A stretch of DNA of 64,000 bases from Dipteris shenzhenensis (GCA_047967505.1 CM106538.1); one strand, 5' to 3'; shown: positions 12,412 through 23,881, numbered from the stretch's first letter. The notes: generated by a model from the sequence alone, not told the origin. A program made the numbers and translations.

Positions 12412-13399
12412 TTAATAGAATCAAGGGTTCCCTTCATGATGGTCTACATCCTGCCCAATAAGGCTTCATACCTCGTATACATATCGTGGATAATGTTGCC
12501 AATGCCTATGTTGAGAATTCAGTGTGCTTTATGCTGATGGTACTTTTCTATCTTTTCCTCTGGAAATCAGGCAGTATGGTTTGGGGCTGCATTATTGACC
12601 TGTTTGGCATTATCTTTCTCAGATGCTTCAATGTTTCCTCCGAGTGCCAAAGTTGGAGCTCACTTCTTGACTTAAGGATTGGGCTCTACATCATGAGGGT
12701 TCAGGTAGACGTCCATCATTATTGGCTAACATCACAGTGGCCAGCTTGTATAGGGTTTTGATGCCTCCACCTTGGGTTTCAACGAGGGCAAATCACATTT
12801 GCAAAAAAAAAAAAAAAAGGCAAATCACATTTGGGCTATGACTTGTACTCTAAATTGGTGGTGGAAAAATCTGGCTCCTTGTCGATAGGTCCTTTTGTGG
12901 AGAGTGATGCTTGGAGTTTTTCCTTTCGGTCAACTCGTGGCACGAAGACATATTGCTCTTGCTATTTGTTGTAGATGTTTGGCTCCAAGGGAATCTTTGT
13001 CTCACCTTTTTCAGCATTGCCCTAGGACTGTCGATTTTTTATAGTTACTCAAGTAGCGTCTCTAAGCACGGTTTCCTACTGCTTGCTTTGGCAAATAGCA
13101 CTTATTTGGCTATTTGGGATCTATCCTCAACGACATGGTGTGATCTTTTCTTCACATGGGCTCAATATTGGGGACTATGGACTCTGTGGAAGGATAGGAA
13201 TCATTGAGTCTTTGGCGATTCCCTTTCCTAAGTTTCACTTCTTCCAAATGTCACTACAACAATCATTTTACGATTGTATGCTCGTGAGATAGATTATCGT
13301 ACTTATTGTACTCTAATGCCATTTTCTGATGTAATTGCATGTTCCTTTTCTAGGAATTGCATATTGTAACATTAAGTTACATGGATTTCTAAAAAAAAA
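12412..13399 (+). mobile_element. L1-type LINE fragment with internal deletions, ending in poly(A)
   Basis: Pieces of ORF2 of the same family as LINE no. 2 occur in order on the plus strand. First is an RT finger piece (HDGLHPAQ..GFIPR, 12430-12500; compare NAGLHPHQYGFVPR in LINE no. 2). Next is the palm with LYADGT and YGLGLHY (about 12510-12590). Then comes the C-terminal Cys-rich region with LVARRHIALAICCRC and LSHLFQHCP (12930-13030), and finally the QYWGLWTLWKDRNH end (13170-13205). An A9 tail lies at 13391-13399, directly followed by (GT)n. It is clearly a pseudogene, with segments of ORF2 missing between these pieces. Confidence 0.8.
12787..12833 (+). repeat. Poly(A)-only insertion flanked by a 15 bp duplication
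   Basis: ggcaaatcacatttg occurs at 12787-12801 and again at 12819-12833. Between them is only c plus sixteen A (12802-12818). Removing one copy and the A run restores the LINE reading (ANHIWAMTCTLNWWW). This is what a LINE-mediated retroposition would leave if only the tail was copied. Confidence 0.8.
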
Positions 13400-13535
13400 G
13401 TGTGTGTGTGCACGTGCGTGCACACACACTCTTTTTTTGTAGAGCAGACACACACACACACACACACACAGAGTTTTTGGTGAAATCACACACACACTTT
13501 TTTTTTGTTAAGCGAAATCACACACACACACACAC
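13400..13535. repeat. (GT)n/(AC)n cluster with interspersed T runs
   Basis: (GT)n at 13400-13410 follows the A9 tail of the plus-strand LINE. Then come blocks of (CA)n separated by T7 (13432-13438), T9 (13498-13506) and T8 (13536-13543), with short unique words between (gtagagcaga, gttaagcgaaat). On the minus strand each reads as a short sequence, then poly(A), then (GT)n, like the junction of LINE no. 2. Confidence 0.9.
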
Positions 13536-13624
13536 TTTTTTTTGGGTAAAATCCAGTGCGTTGTATTTATATTGTCATAACTTTACAAGAGGGAAAGTCT
13601 CCAAGATGGAGAGTGTCCCACAGA

Positions 13625-16600
13625 TCAGAAGCATAAAAAGAAAAGCTCAATGCAAGATGCATGTATATCACCCTCATGGCAGGCATCATATAAAGATTGC
13701 CGCAATGAGGCTCTAAAAGATTCATATGACTTTTGAAACTGACGGCCCAAGTATGCCAGATTATGCTCTTCCCAGATTGTCCAAAGAGCCCAATATCTCA
13801 CCCATGAAAAAAAGAGTGAGTATTGAGATAAAGGCGTCCTAAATCTGCCAAATAACCAAAAATGTTTCCCAAATATGTGACTCGGGAAACGGAGGCGAAG
13901 ATGATCTGAAATTTTCCCAAGGAGGTTCCGAGTAGACGGGCAATGCCAAAGCAAATGAGGGACAGTCTCTGAAGGAGCGTGACACCGTAAGCAAGTGGGT
14001 GAAGCAATGTGACGTTTGGCAAGTGTGATTCCCACTGACAGTGTGCCGGTCATGCATCTCCAAAGAAAAAGTCTTTGTTTCAAAGGCATTTTACACCTCC
14101 ATAATAGTCGGAGATTCTTCCGCCACCATGAAAGGGGCTGCCTGATATGCCACAGAGTATTAGCATATTGATGAATCCAAGGGGCAGGCTGAAGAAGCTT
14201 GTAGACTTTGATGGAGGTCAAAACAGGCAGAGGAATAGGACGAGAGCATGTAGCAGAGGGGTACAATTGCCAATCCATAAGCCTGTCTGTGTCAGCCACA
14301 GGGGGAATAGGTAGAAAAGGATGCAAGAGATCAGCAATTTTCTTCCATATCAATCTGTGATGCATTCCCAATGCATAAGAGGCAGTGGCCTGAGGAAAAG
14401 ATAAGACATGGCCATGATCATCTACCACGTCATTGATGTATCTAATTCCCAATTTCATGAGATTATATGCCCTAACCGGTTCCTGTAAAGCAAGTGGAGT
14501 GTCAAAGATGGCACTCCAATGAATACTTTCTTTCCTCATTGAGTTTGTCCCCGAATGATTATCAGGAGCCCATTTGACTTTAGAAAGCACTTGTTTCCAG
14601 TCCAGTATCAGAGCAGTAGAGCAAGGGCATCCAGGAATCTTCCCTACAAATCTCCCAATGACAACCTCCCAATGATCAATAGTCCAATGGCCATAAGCAT
14701 TTGTCCTCATGTTGACACACATGGATGCTATCATACAAGTCCATGGCTGTTTTTGACGGAAAAAGGTATGGAGCATAGTCGCCTTCCTTGCAAGTACATG
14801 ATATCTGATATTTAGAACATTAAGTCCTCCATGCATCCTAGGGGAGCACACCATTTTCATCTTCAGCAGTCTCAATGCTTTCACAGCAGTTTTTGTCTTC
14901 CATAACAGCTCCATAGCTTGAGACATAAAAGCTGATATATCTCTAGCGGACCAATGTAGTAAAGGCAAGAAGAACTGAACATAAGACATGACAATAGACT
15001 AGACTATTCTGAGCCTGACATGAAGTGGCTAAGTAGAGATTTTTCAATATTCCAATTTATGTTGAAGTCTTTGGAAGATCCATTTTAGCTGCTGCTTCCT
15101 GGTGATATGCCATCCTATAGGATATCCCAAATGCCTGACTACATCTTTGGAATGCTCTATCTGACTAGGCCAGAGAATAGAATGCCAGTCACATTGTTTC
15201 AGGGGAAGCAATTTGGATTTGTCAAAGTTGATATGCAATCCCAATCCATACAATGATAATGTGGTCATAAGCATGCGGACTTCCCGAGGAGAGTTCTGTG
15301 GCATAAAAAAGGAATCATTAGCATATGCTTGTGCCAAAAAAGATGCAGTCCCAGGGATTTTAAGACCAATCATCTGTCCTGTGCTTGTAAGATGATCAAG
15401 ATACATCAGGAGGGGATGAGTCGCAATGGCATAGAAAAGAGCACTAAGGGGGCAGCCCTGTCTGACTGATCTACCCAATGTCCATGACCGAGATAGATGG
15501 CTTCCGAGAACGCACTGGGAAGTAGAGTCAGAATAAAGCCAATAAATTGCATTTGCTATCTTGGGACCAAAGCCCAACTTTGTCATGGTTTGAGAGATAA
15601 AATCCCATTGTACAGTATCAAATGCCTTAGTGATATCTACCTGCAATATGAGCACATCTTGATTCGAGTACTTAGCATATTCAATTGCAGTCAATGCATT
15701 GGAGATATTGTCATGGATTTGTCTTCGTGGCACAAACCCATACTGATGAGGATGAAGGCCCGCATTCAGAGTCCCATGAAGCCTATACACAATCATTTTG
15801 GCAATGAGTTTGTAAACTACAGGCATCAAAATAATAGGCCTCCAATCTGACATATGATCACAAAGATTTTTTTTTGGCACAAGTTTGATTATGCCATGCT
15901 TCCAAAGGTGCGGCAATTGATTTTCTTGCCAGGCAACATTGATCATTTGTAAGAGAACATCTTTCAAATCATCCCAGAAAGAAATATAAAATTCCACCGT
16001 AAGACCATCCCAGCCAGGGGACTTGTATTTGCCGAGATGGGACAATGCATTATCAAGTTCCGTGTCAGTAAAAGGTCTCTCAAATAAAAGAGCATCATCC
16101 ATTTTCACTATCCAAGAAACATATTGAAGAAATTCAGTCCTCGCATCAGTCATTTGATTTGATGGGGAGCCAGGGGTAGAGAACAGTGTTTGGAAGTAAT
16201 TTTGGCATTCATCTTGGAGATCAGAGAAAGAGTGCGTCCAAGATCCATCTAGTTTCCTTACCCTTAGACATGAGTTTTTCTTTCGAGTGGCATGCAGGCC
16301 CTGGAAGAAGGCTTTTGATGAGCAGCCCTTATCCATGAGGGGCTTCATTCTTGCTCTAATCTGCCATTTGTGCAATTTCCGCTGATCATTATCAGTCAGT
16401 TTGATCCGGGCTTGTGAGAGGGAATCATTTCTGATTCAGAAAGAGGCCTTAAATGTGAGAATTCAGTCAACTGTTGTGCTGTCCTTTTTGCCCATTTGAC
16501 CTCATTCCTCCATGTAGCCATGTGCCATTTTCCATAGTCCCTAATGACATTCTGTATACGAGAGACAAAGCTGTCCCAAGCATAATTCATGTCCTCCTGA

Positions 16601-17436
16601 GCATGCAAAAGCAAGGGATGAATTGCAAATCTGATCATTTGCTGGAAATATTGATGTCGAAGATAAGCCTGATTAACATGTAGTAATCTGCTGGAGAGGG
16701 TCGGCAAATCATCCAGTGGCATACGAAATTGCAGATTTAACCATAATGGGGCATGATCTGACAATCCCAATGAGAAATCTATGAGGAGATGAAGGCTAAA
16801 ATCTGCATATTGTTGTGGATAGAACAGATACCATCTGTCAAGCTTTGCCCAGTAGGTGGTAAATGCATTATGATGGAAAGTATATCCGGGCACTGACCCT
16901 TGTAGAAGCAGCCATAAATCTTCAGCCTGCACAGAGAGAAGCATGCTATCCCATTTCTGTCTTTCCGATGAAAGCATATGAGATCTTGAAGTGGTGTTAT
17001 CTCTCAGCAGAGGAGAATTGTTAAAATCTCCACAGATAAATGTATTAGATCTCCATGGATATTTGCTTAAAGAATCCCATAGAGAAGCCCTCATGGCAGA
17101 GGTCTGGGAGGCATAAACTGATGCAAGCTCAAGAATGTCACCGTTGACATTACATTGTATGACTATCCATCGGCCACTGCTGTCATTGAATGCTAACTGA
17201 GGCTCCAGCTCATGTCTGACCATTATGCATACACCTGAGTAGGTAGTGGTACCAGCATAATATATATCATAGCTGCCAAAGTGATCATGATGACCAGCCT
17301 TAGAGTGTTGATTATGCTCTTGCAAACAAACAATATCTGGCTGCATTTTATGTACATAATTCCAGAAAAGCCTCCACTTTGAGACATTGCAGAGGCTCTG
17401 TACATTGTATGTAAAGCACTTAAGTGTTTGATGCAT
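13625..17436 (-). pseudogene. LINE no. 2 ORF2: endonuclease, reverse transcriptase, zf-RVT
   Basis: ATG at 17436-17434. Residues 1 to about 250 are an AP-type endonuclease with CLQEHNQ, ICGDFNNS and a LSDHAPLW end. A frameshift lies just before 16396. The RT frame (16375-15044) has VDITKAFDTV (codons near 15640), RQGCPLSALFYA and YAND at 15314-15325. The next frame (14989-13625) is in the same register but separated by three stops (one TGA, two TAG between 15044 and 14989), and carries the RLFLWRCMTGTLSV / CLRCH...HLLWHC zinc-finger region. The YAND in place of YADD removes a catalytic Asp. ORF2 supplies nicking and target-primed reverse transcription in active elements; this copy cannot. Confidence 0.92.
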
Positions 17437-17650
17437 GAAAGAGATATATACAGGAAAGTATAAGTATGAAACAAGATATCAGAGCCTCTGCCTGCATGGG
17501 TTGCAGGCTTTCATGATCCATAAAAGATATGGCATTCTCCCCTTCTTCAGAATCACATATGGGGATACCCTTCTTCAAAACCCCCACCCAATTTTGAAGG
17601 ACAGGAGCTGAAGTAGAAGCCTGTCGTGGTAAGGGAGAGGAAGCATCCCA

Positions 17651-18675
17651 TTACCGAGATTGAAAGGGGCGTTGCTTCAATACAACCACCTTCTTAGGCT
17701 GTTGAAAACCATCCCGATCTGTCCCCACGGATTCCTTCATCTTCTCTTTTTCTTTTTCTTTCCCTTTTCCAACAAGTGATTGCACCTGATTAACTGGTTT
17801 AGCATTCTTTGCTGCATTTCGATTTGCTGCCTTGGCTTGCAAATTCTCATTCTTTTCCCTTGTCTGAGGCGGCAAGGCATTAGGAGGGGGTTGATGCAGA
17901 ACCATTGGGCATTCAGAGGCTAGATGCCCAAACTTGTGGCAGGCAAAGCATGCGCCTGCAAATACACCCCATTTCAAGTCAAAAAACTTTTTCCCCAATT
18001 GCACACCCTCAACTTCCACAACAATAGAAGGAGGGGTAGGTATGTCAGTGTCCCAGAGGATGCAAATACGATTTCCCATGGGGCGTGGAGGACAAACGAC
18101 CTGTCCCAATGAAGCGGCTAGGCCAGGCAATTTTTCATGCATATAGTCCGGGAAGTAACAACCTCCACCCATACAGGACAATGATGACGTATAAGACTTT
18201 GGTAATCCTTGTTTGGGGACCAAGGCATGGCATGTACCATCTGCTTCCCATAGAAGAGGGGAGAAAGCTCAAGGAGCCTCTGCTTGCACAAAGCATCTGA
18301 TAAATGCACCTCATAAAAGCCTCTGGAGGCAAAATAGACACCCTCTACAAAACATTCTCCAAGGATAGACTTGATCCATTGCGCAACATCACTACCGGCT
18401 GGGATTCTTCCTGGAAAGAAAATAATTACCGCGGTTTGAGATAGCTTCCTGAGAGGATTCACAAGGGAGGGCAATTTCAATTTGTATGTGACCTCCGGAA
18501 CTGGTTTGCCCCATTCCTGTCGTGACTGCTGAAAGTCATCCTTGAGTGTATCAAACACATATTGAGCTTCCATAGTAAGCTCATCATCCTGTGATGCAGG
18601 CTGAGAAGGACGACGCTTGGCATCTGCAGATCTTTCTTTTCTAGCATATGTACAGACATCGGAACCTGAATCCAT
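17651..18675 (-). pseudogene. LINE no. 2 ORF1: DUF4283-like plus CCHC zinc knuckle
   Basis: The likely start is the ATG at 18675 (MDSGSDVCTYARKE). The N-terminal half carries a DUF4283-like fold with PGRIPAGSDVAQWIKSILGE, FYEVHLSD and a MPWSPNKDY stretch. A shift of frame around 18120-18220 leads into a second frame with CFACHKFGHLASEC (CX2CX4HX4C) at about 17910-17955, followed by a Lys/Gln-rich basic tail. This is the RNA-binding partner of ORF2 in plant L1. The frame that extends upstream of 18675 is translated 5' UTR and is not counted as ORF1. Confidence 0.85.
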
Positions 18676-19240
18676 GATTGAGATATGGCAAAGCAAGGAA
18701 GAAATAGAGTGAAAGACAAAGCATACAGAGTAACTGTACGGAAAGGCACCGGGAGAAGGTGCAGAACAGTACGGCAGATGCTGTATGGAAGGCCTTGTGC
18801 GGGATAGGCTGTACGGAACAGCAGGAAGAAACTGTACGGAGAGTACTGTACGGACGAAGAGGTGCTGTACGGAAAAAACTGTACGGAGGGTCGTACACGA
18901 GATGAGCTGTACGGAGCAGCGGGAAAGCTGTACGGGATTCTGTACGGAGGATCGTACACGGGATTCTGTACGGACAAGGAGTGCTGACGAAAATGTACGA
19001 GATTGTATGGAAAGAGCCGGGGTGGTACGGAGAAGCTGAGTACATTGACGGTGTCGCGTCGTACAGAAGGGCTGACGAGAAAAGTAGAGACGTACGGAAG
19101 GACGGCGAATTGTACGGTCCTGCACACCGGGAGAGTCCGTACGGCGATCGTACGGACGTACGGACGTACGGACGTACGGGGAGATAACCTAGGAGGGTAT
19201 CGGGCGCCTGCACTCACCGTCGCTCACCGTCGTCTCTCCA
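18676..19240 (-). promoter_or_regulatory. 5' UTR of LINE no. 2 with 19 GTACGG motifs
   Basis: Between 18736 and 19179 the plus strand carries GTACGG nineteen times, most as TGTACGGA, ending in four contiguous copies of an 8-base unit (cgtacgga) at 19148-19179. The sense strand therefore reads TCCGTACA repeatedly. LINE 5' UTRs contain the internal promoter. TCCGTACAG resembles the published SBP-box (SPL) site TNCGTACAA, with GTAC core; that link is inference. Confidence 0.8.
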
Positions 19241-19305
19241 CACACCACACACACACACACACGCACACACACACACACACACATGCATGCACACACTTTT
19301 TTTTT
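19241..19305. repeat. (CA)n ending in T9
   Basis: Mostly CA repeats with gcatgc interruptions, ending in T9 at 19297-19305, then gttctaagagcc. It is the 5'-side flank of LINE no. 2. The T9 plus following ~60 bp looks like the 3' end of another minus-strand LINE inserted at a CA run, with a further (GT)n at 19370-19388. Confidence 0.85.
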
Positions 19306-19435
19306 GTTCTAAGAGCCTTTCATTAAGAAGAATTTACATTCATAGCTGTGATACACACATATGCATACACGTGTGTGTGTGTGTGTGTATCCTAGGAGTG
19401 AATACTTATAAAGGAAGTTTTCTGATTTTCTAGCA

Positions 19436-19520
19436 GCCTGGGGTATCATATATGAGTGCACAGTGTCATACACTCCTCAACAAAATGGACTTGCAGAGCG
19501 GAATACGCGTATGGAATAAT
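19436..19520 (+). pseudogene. Ty1/copia integrase core fragment
   Basis: The plus strand reads GIIYECTVSYTPQQNGLAER, the copia integrase segment around the catalytic Glu (family pattern PYTPQQNGVAER). Nothing else of the element was recognised with confidence; the following 150 bp decay into the compound microsatellite at 19655. Confidence 0.75.
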
Positions 19521-19650
19521 TATTTCATACACGTATGGTTCAGCCAACCATACACGTACGGACTCAACTATGGTGCTCTCCTACTTCATGCATATTTGCA
19601 TCAAGGTATGCCCAAAATGGATGAGGGCTGCTGTGCTTTTTGATGTGTTT

Positions 19651-19654
<4 letters not shown>

Positions 19655-19682
<28 letters not shown>

Positions 19683-19693
19683 GATAGATAGAC

Positions 19694-19746
<53 letters not shown>
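19655..19746. repeat. Compound microsatellite (GT)n(GATA)n(TA)n(GA)n
   Basis: Consecutive GT, GATA, TA and GA runs. The GA part (about 19711-19746) directly abuts the 3' end of a type-II-ORF1-lineage LINE fragment at 19747. Confidence 0.95.
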
Positions 19747-19748
<2 letters not shown>

Positions 19749-20600
19749 TTTACGTAGACCAAAGGGTCTATGAGACTGAAAAGAAACTAGATACGATGAA
19801 ACCTAAGGGTGGGGCTACTAAAATGGGTACCCCCAAAGGCTGATGCTTGTGACGAGAATTAAAAGTAGTACATCACTCTATTGCTGCAAGGAGAACCCAC
19901 AAAGGGGGAGAAAACACCAAGGAGAATCCCCTCATCGTCTATGAATAGGTCAACCGTCTCTGAGTGACTAGAAGTGTGTATGCTGTCTGGGGGACCAACA
20001 CTATTGGACGATTGGGGAGAGACAAGAGGAGCTCCTCTGATAGTGGCTCTAGATCTAGCAAGGGCTTGTGTTGAGAGAGAAAATCAGTGATAGAATGCTG
20101 CTATCACTCCGCCTGTCTTGGTCCATCCCTGCTCTTTGTTGCCTTTGTGATGTGGCCCGCTATTTGAGAAGTGCTATCATCACTCTAGTAGTGAATTCTC
20201 ATGTCAAAGAGAGAGGATATGTCTACGGTCCTTATGTGAGTGTCCACTTGAGGTCAGATATGGCGAGTCATGTCCTCAGGCTCTCTACTGCTTCAGATCC
20301 CTTGCTGTCCTTGGCTCAAGTCACCGAAGAAAAAATCCGTGATCGTGCTCTGACTGGTCTCAGCCGGTGCCTCATGTGCTCTCCTCTATTTCTCGTATGA
20401 GTTGATCTCTGTGTCTCTAGGCCTCAAGAAGGAAAATAACCACCTGCCGCTGATCTTGATATGCTAGGAACTCTTTGAGTGGGCTGAAACCGGTACTGAA
20501 AAGACAGTGGTGCTGTCCACGGATCTCATAGTTTACCGAGCATCTGAAAGCATAGTGATCCTCTGTCTCGGTCTCCTGCATATCACATAAAGTGCAGATC
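19747..20600 (-). mobile_element. 3' fragment of the (GA)n-associated LINE lineage
   Basis: The minus strand near 20590-20500 reads CTLCDMQETETEDHYAFRC, closely matching CTLCDMQTVETEAHVALQC at the C-terminus of the ORF2 at 40.3-42.2 kb. The 3' end at 19747 (tatttacgtagaccaaagggtctatg on the plus strand) resembles the ends of the sibling copies, and is followed by (GA)n. The fragment is cut at its 5' side exactly at a (CT)n tract (20599-20628). Confidence 0.75.
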
Positions 20601-20601
20601 C

Positions 20602-20628
<27 letters not shown>
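20599..20628. repeat. (CT)n microsatellite between two LINE fragments
   Basis: A CT run on the plus strand, opposite in strand sense to the other LINE-associated GA tracts in this window. It separates the LINE pieces 19747-20600 and 20636-21040. Confidence 0.9.
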
Positions 20629-20632
<4 letters not shown>

Positions 20633-20635
20633 ATA

Positions 20636-21040
20636 TGATATGATTGCATTAAAGTGCTAGTGAGACACTTTAGGAACTATGGGACTAGCAAACACTATTA
20701 ACTAGTAGTGATCCGTTCTATCGAGTGAGAAAATCTTACAGACTTGCTACATAGTGAGTACTTGTCGGGCTAGCTTGTGTGCTAGTCCTAGTACCTTGCT
20801 GCGGTTTTCCAAACCTCCTTTAAATAGCTTCTAGCTTTTTGGCTGGCTGCTCCAGCAGAAATTATAAATTATCTCTGCTGTCCCCATACCCTTCTCTGAC
20901 GTAAATTGACTTAATGCCTCCCCTTCTAGAGCTGTCTTAGCGAGTAGTATGGGATAGGGTGTCTTTGGATTAACCCCTAACTCCCCTAATAGGGCCCGCC
21001 GGTTGGTGAAAATTACCATTAATTAGTCGTGGAGAAAGTA
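20636..21040 (-). mobile_element. Another 3' fragment of the same LINE lineage
   Basis: The minus frame 21019-20831 contains LGVNPKTPYPILLAKTALEGE, matching LGVKPTTPYSILLLETGRRE of the ORF2 at 40.3-42.2 kb. The end next to the CT tract (attaaagtgctagtgagac...ctatgggac) resembles the attagcgtcc...catgggac 3' ends of the siblings. ORF2 sequence between this motif and the 3' end is missing. Confidence 0.65.
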
Positions 21041-22185
21041 AGAGGGGTGAAAATGAAGGGGCTCGCTACCCTAAAGTATGTCCAAAAATTAAAGAAGTTT
21101 CTTGATGGAGGTCAAAGGCTCCTTAAAAAATCTACCACGGCCCATCTGTATCTGCCACCTCTTAGCTGATCGCAACGTCACCCTTTCATCTGCCTTCCTC
21201 TCCATGTTCTTCACTCTCTCTTCCTCTCCCTGTTCTTCCATCTGCGTCCCTCTAGAACCTCCTTGCTAAAATATCTCCCCTCCCCTTTCTTATCTTCCCC
21301 TCTATCATCATTTGGGACTTCTCTTAAGAAAATAAAGAGTAATCTTTATTAGAATTGACTCCGGTCAAAGAATGCTGAAGTTGGTTAACCAAGAATAAGT
21401 TTTATTGTCTTTACTTTTGCCTTGCATTGGTAAAAACATAACTGTGGGGACGCCCACAAGGGACTAGAAATAGTCCACGGACTAGAATGCATGCATTTGA
21501 CTAACCTCTGACAGGTTAAAGTGTTGGTATTTGTTTTGGCAATGTGTAGGACCAAGAGGAGTGCAAAAAGGCCCAAGAATAAAAGGGGAAAGTGCAAAAA
21601 GCAGGTCCTACAAAGTAAAAAGCATCTAGAAGTGGTTGCCTACTTTATGGAGGACCCCACAAGGCCAAATCAGCCAAAAAATCTAGCACAATTTCCAAGA
21701 AAAGCTTCCTAAAGCTGAATTTAGGAAAGCTCAGCTTTTTGAAGAAAGTATGCCTAATTTGGCCTAGAAAAAGCTAAAAAGCTAGCCCCAGCTTATTAGA
21801 AAGCTCTTGCTTGGGAAGGTGTTTTCTTGCTGCACTTGACCTTTCCAGCCACCCACAGCAACTCTAGTTGCTGTAAATCAGGGTTTATTTCTTGACTGAG
21901 ACCAAGATCTCCGAAAAGTAGATGAAGTGGGCAAATTTTCTGTCCATGTTTCATTTTCAGTTTGTCTATACTCTAGGATCTTGGAACGCTTTATCTAGAA
22001 GGCCTAAAGTGAATAATGTCACCATCAATTTACACAAAAAACTTGACTTTATCCTCTTTAAAGTCTTAGATTAGAGACATTGTAATTTGACTTATTTAAC
22101 GAACCGGGACTTGGAGGCCATGAAAGAGTCCTTTATTTATAGGATCCAGATTTCGGAGAGACCATGACAAATATTCATCAGGGTG
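21041..22185. other. Unassigned sequence
   Basis: No recognisable protein domain on either strand. 21180-21300 is pyrimidine-rich. 21700-21830 has repeated aaagct words. Short frames here look like chance. The end of the block probably belongs to the 5' side of the gypsy remnant that becomes readable at about 22186. Confidence 0.4.
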
Positions 22186-23460
22186 TATCATCTAGCTAGT
22201 ATACATTGAAAGACAGATTTCTCATGAAAGATGATCATCTTTGTGTGACTCAAGACATGCGAGCCAAAGTTTTGGAAGAATGTCATGCTCCTCCTTATCC
22301 AGGGCATCGAGGTATTTTGTCTACTACATAGGCCATTGAGAGATATTTCTTTTGACCAAGGATGCGGAAAGACATTCACAAGTTTGTAACTGAATGTCGT
22401 ACATGCCAAAAGGTAAAGTATGATAGGCACAAGACCCCAAGACTTCTCATGCCACTGCCCATACCTCAGGGACCGTGGGAAAGCATTGCCATGGATTTCA
22501 TCTTTGATCTTCCTAGATCCCGATACGGGAATGATGGGATATGGACCATCATTGACAGGTTCAGCAAGCAGGCCCATTTCATTCCAGTAAGAAAAACTAT
22601 TAAGGTAGACCACATGGCCAGATTGTTTTTGGCACATATCTTCAAGCAATATGGGATGCTTAAGTTGATTGTTAGTGATCGAGACCCCATGATGACTAGT
22701 TTATTCTGGAGAGCATTATTTGATAAGATGGGGACGAAGCTGGACTTTTCATCTTCTTTTCATCCTCAGTCAGACGGACAAAGTGAGAACGCCAATTCCA
22801 AGGGATTGGGTCTTCTCAAGTGTTATGCATCCGAGTAGAAAGTCGAATGGGAAAAGTATCTTCCACTCGTGGAATTTGCATACAATAATACTTGTTCATA
22901 GCTCCACGGAAAAGCCCCATTCGAAGTTATTTATGGAAAGGTGATTTTACCACTATCCTTAGAACAAAGGACGAGATATTTGCAGGCGACCAATATGTCC
23001 GAGACTTAGATACAACTTTCTCTCAAGTATGGGCAGCGATTGAAAGATCTCAACAAAAGCAAAAGGAGGCAGTAGACAAGCACCTGAGGGAGATGAATCT
23101 CCAAGAAGGAGACTGGGTCTTACTAAAGTTTGAAAAAGGACGACTCCGAAAGATGAAAGGAAAAGAGAAAGTATATCGAAAGTTGTCTCCTAGGTATTAT
23201 GGACCATTCAGAGTTAGTGAGGCCATAAATGAAGTCGCTTTTCGACTAGAGCTGCCCGTTGGAAGATTCACAATGCTTTTCATGTGAGTCTTCTAAAGAA
23301 GTATCAAGGAACAGAACCCACAGAACAAGTTCAAGAAGAGCCACCTGAGTTGGAAGAGGACGAGGAGGTCCTCCAACCATAACAAATTGTATATCATCCA
23401 GAGAAGAAAGGACCTAGAGGCAAGGTTATCTGTAGATACCTTGTTAAGTTTAAGAATTAT
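22186..23460 (+). pseudogene. Ty3/gypsy integrase and chromodomain remnant
   Basis: The plus strand reads the integrase zinc-binding end (HAPPYPGHRGI ... CRTCQKVKYDR), then the core with MDFIFDLPRS, IVSDRDPMMTSLFW and a DGQSEN region for the D,D,E triad (22362-22838). Another frame (22892-23287) has the YYGPFRVSEAINEVAFRLELP motif (GPF/Y). Finally comes a chromodomain-like QIVYHPEKKGPRG-KVICRYLVKFKNY end near 23380-23460. Stops and frameshifts disable it. Gag, PR, RT and RNase H are absent and the end is cut by a minus-strand LINE piece at about 23463. It belongs to the chromovirus type, similar to the copy at 43-46 kb. Confidence 0.88.
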
Positions 23461-23462
23461 TT

Positions 23463-23615
23463 GGGTCTCTAGGTGTCTCTATAGGCCTGCCGCCGCTGAA
23501 GAAAAAATGAGGACTGTGTCATCTGTGTACAACAGTATCAGATCAGCAAAGCAAGCATCCCTCCAATGAAAGTTGCGATCTCATCGAGGTAGAGTCCAAA
23601 GAGTGTCGGGGTGTA

Positions 23616-23620
<5 letters not shown>
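23463..23620 (-). pseudogene. Short LINE reverse-transcriptase fragment
   Basis: The minus strand near 23610-23500 reads PTLFGLYLDEIATFI and, in a shifted frame, LLYTDDTVLIFS. These match PTLFGICIDQLEELI and LLYADDVVLFAY of the ORF2 at 40.3-42.2 kb. It is 5'-truncated precisely at the (GA)n tract and 3'-truncated at the gypsy remnant. Confidence 0.7.

Positions 23621-23673
<53 letters not shown>
23621..23673. repeat. (GA)n tract between LINE units
   Basis: A 53 bp perfect GA run. To its left is the 5' end of a LINE RT fragment and to its right is the 3' end of an ORF1-only LINE unit, both on the minus strand. Confidence 0.95.
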
Positions 23674-23676
<3 letters not shown>

Positions 23677-23881
23677 TATTAACGTCCGTGGGAGGCCTCA
23701 CAGACCCATGGGACAAAAAGCAACATGTCAAAATGACTTACAACATCTGGATAAACCAGAGAGTCGAGGAGTACACAAGGCATCCCAGCTCGAGCTTATT
23801 ATAGCAATACTAATCCTATCATAGAATGGCCTTCATTAAATCAGTTTAAGACAGAGAGTCTTTGGGTTTAGATTTGAAATC

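Larger units (their letters stand above)
13536..19240 (-). mobile_element. L1-type LINE no. 2, near full length, flanked by (CA)n
   Basis: A complete plant-L1 layout on the minus strand. The 5' UTR (19240-18676) carries a GTACGG array. ORF1 has a DUF4283-like part and a CCHC knuckle (18675-17651). ORF2 has endonuclease, RT and zf-RVT (17436-13625). A T8 run (13536-13543) is the poly(A) tail. Length is about 5.7 kb. Both flanks are (CA)n: 13519-13535 on the tail side and from about 19241 on the 5' side, so a target duplication within an AC microsatellite is plausible but its length cannot be read. Only a few disabling changes are seen, so it is younger than LINE no. 1. Confidence 0.9.

Noticed and set aside
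18477-19217. Long Ser/Arg/Tyr-rich minus frames upstream of LINE no. 2 ORF1
   Set aside because: They translate the GTACGG repeats of the 5' UTR. Codon content is repeat-driven and the recognisable ORF1 begins at 18675.
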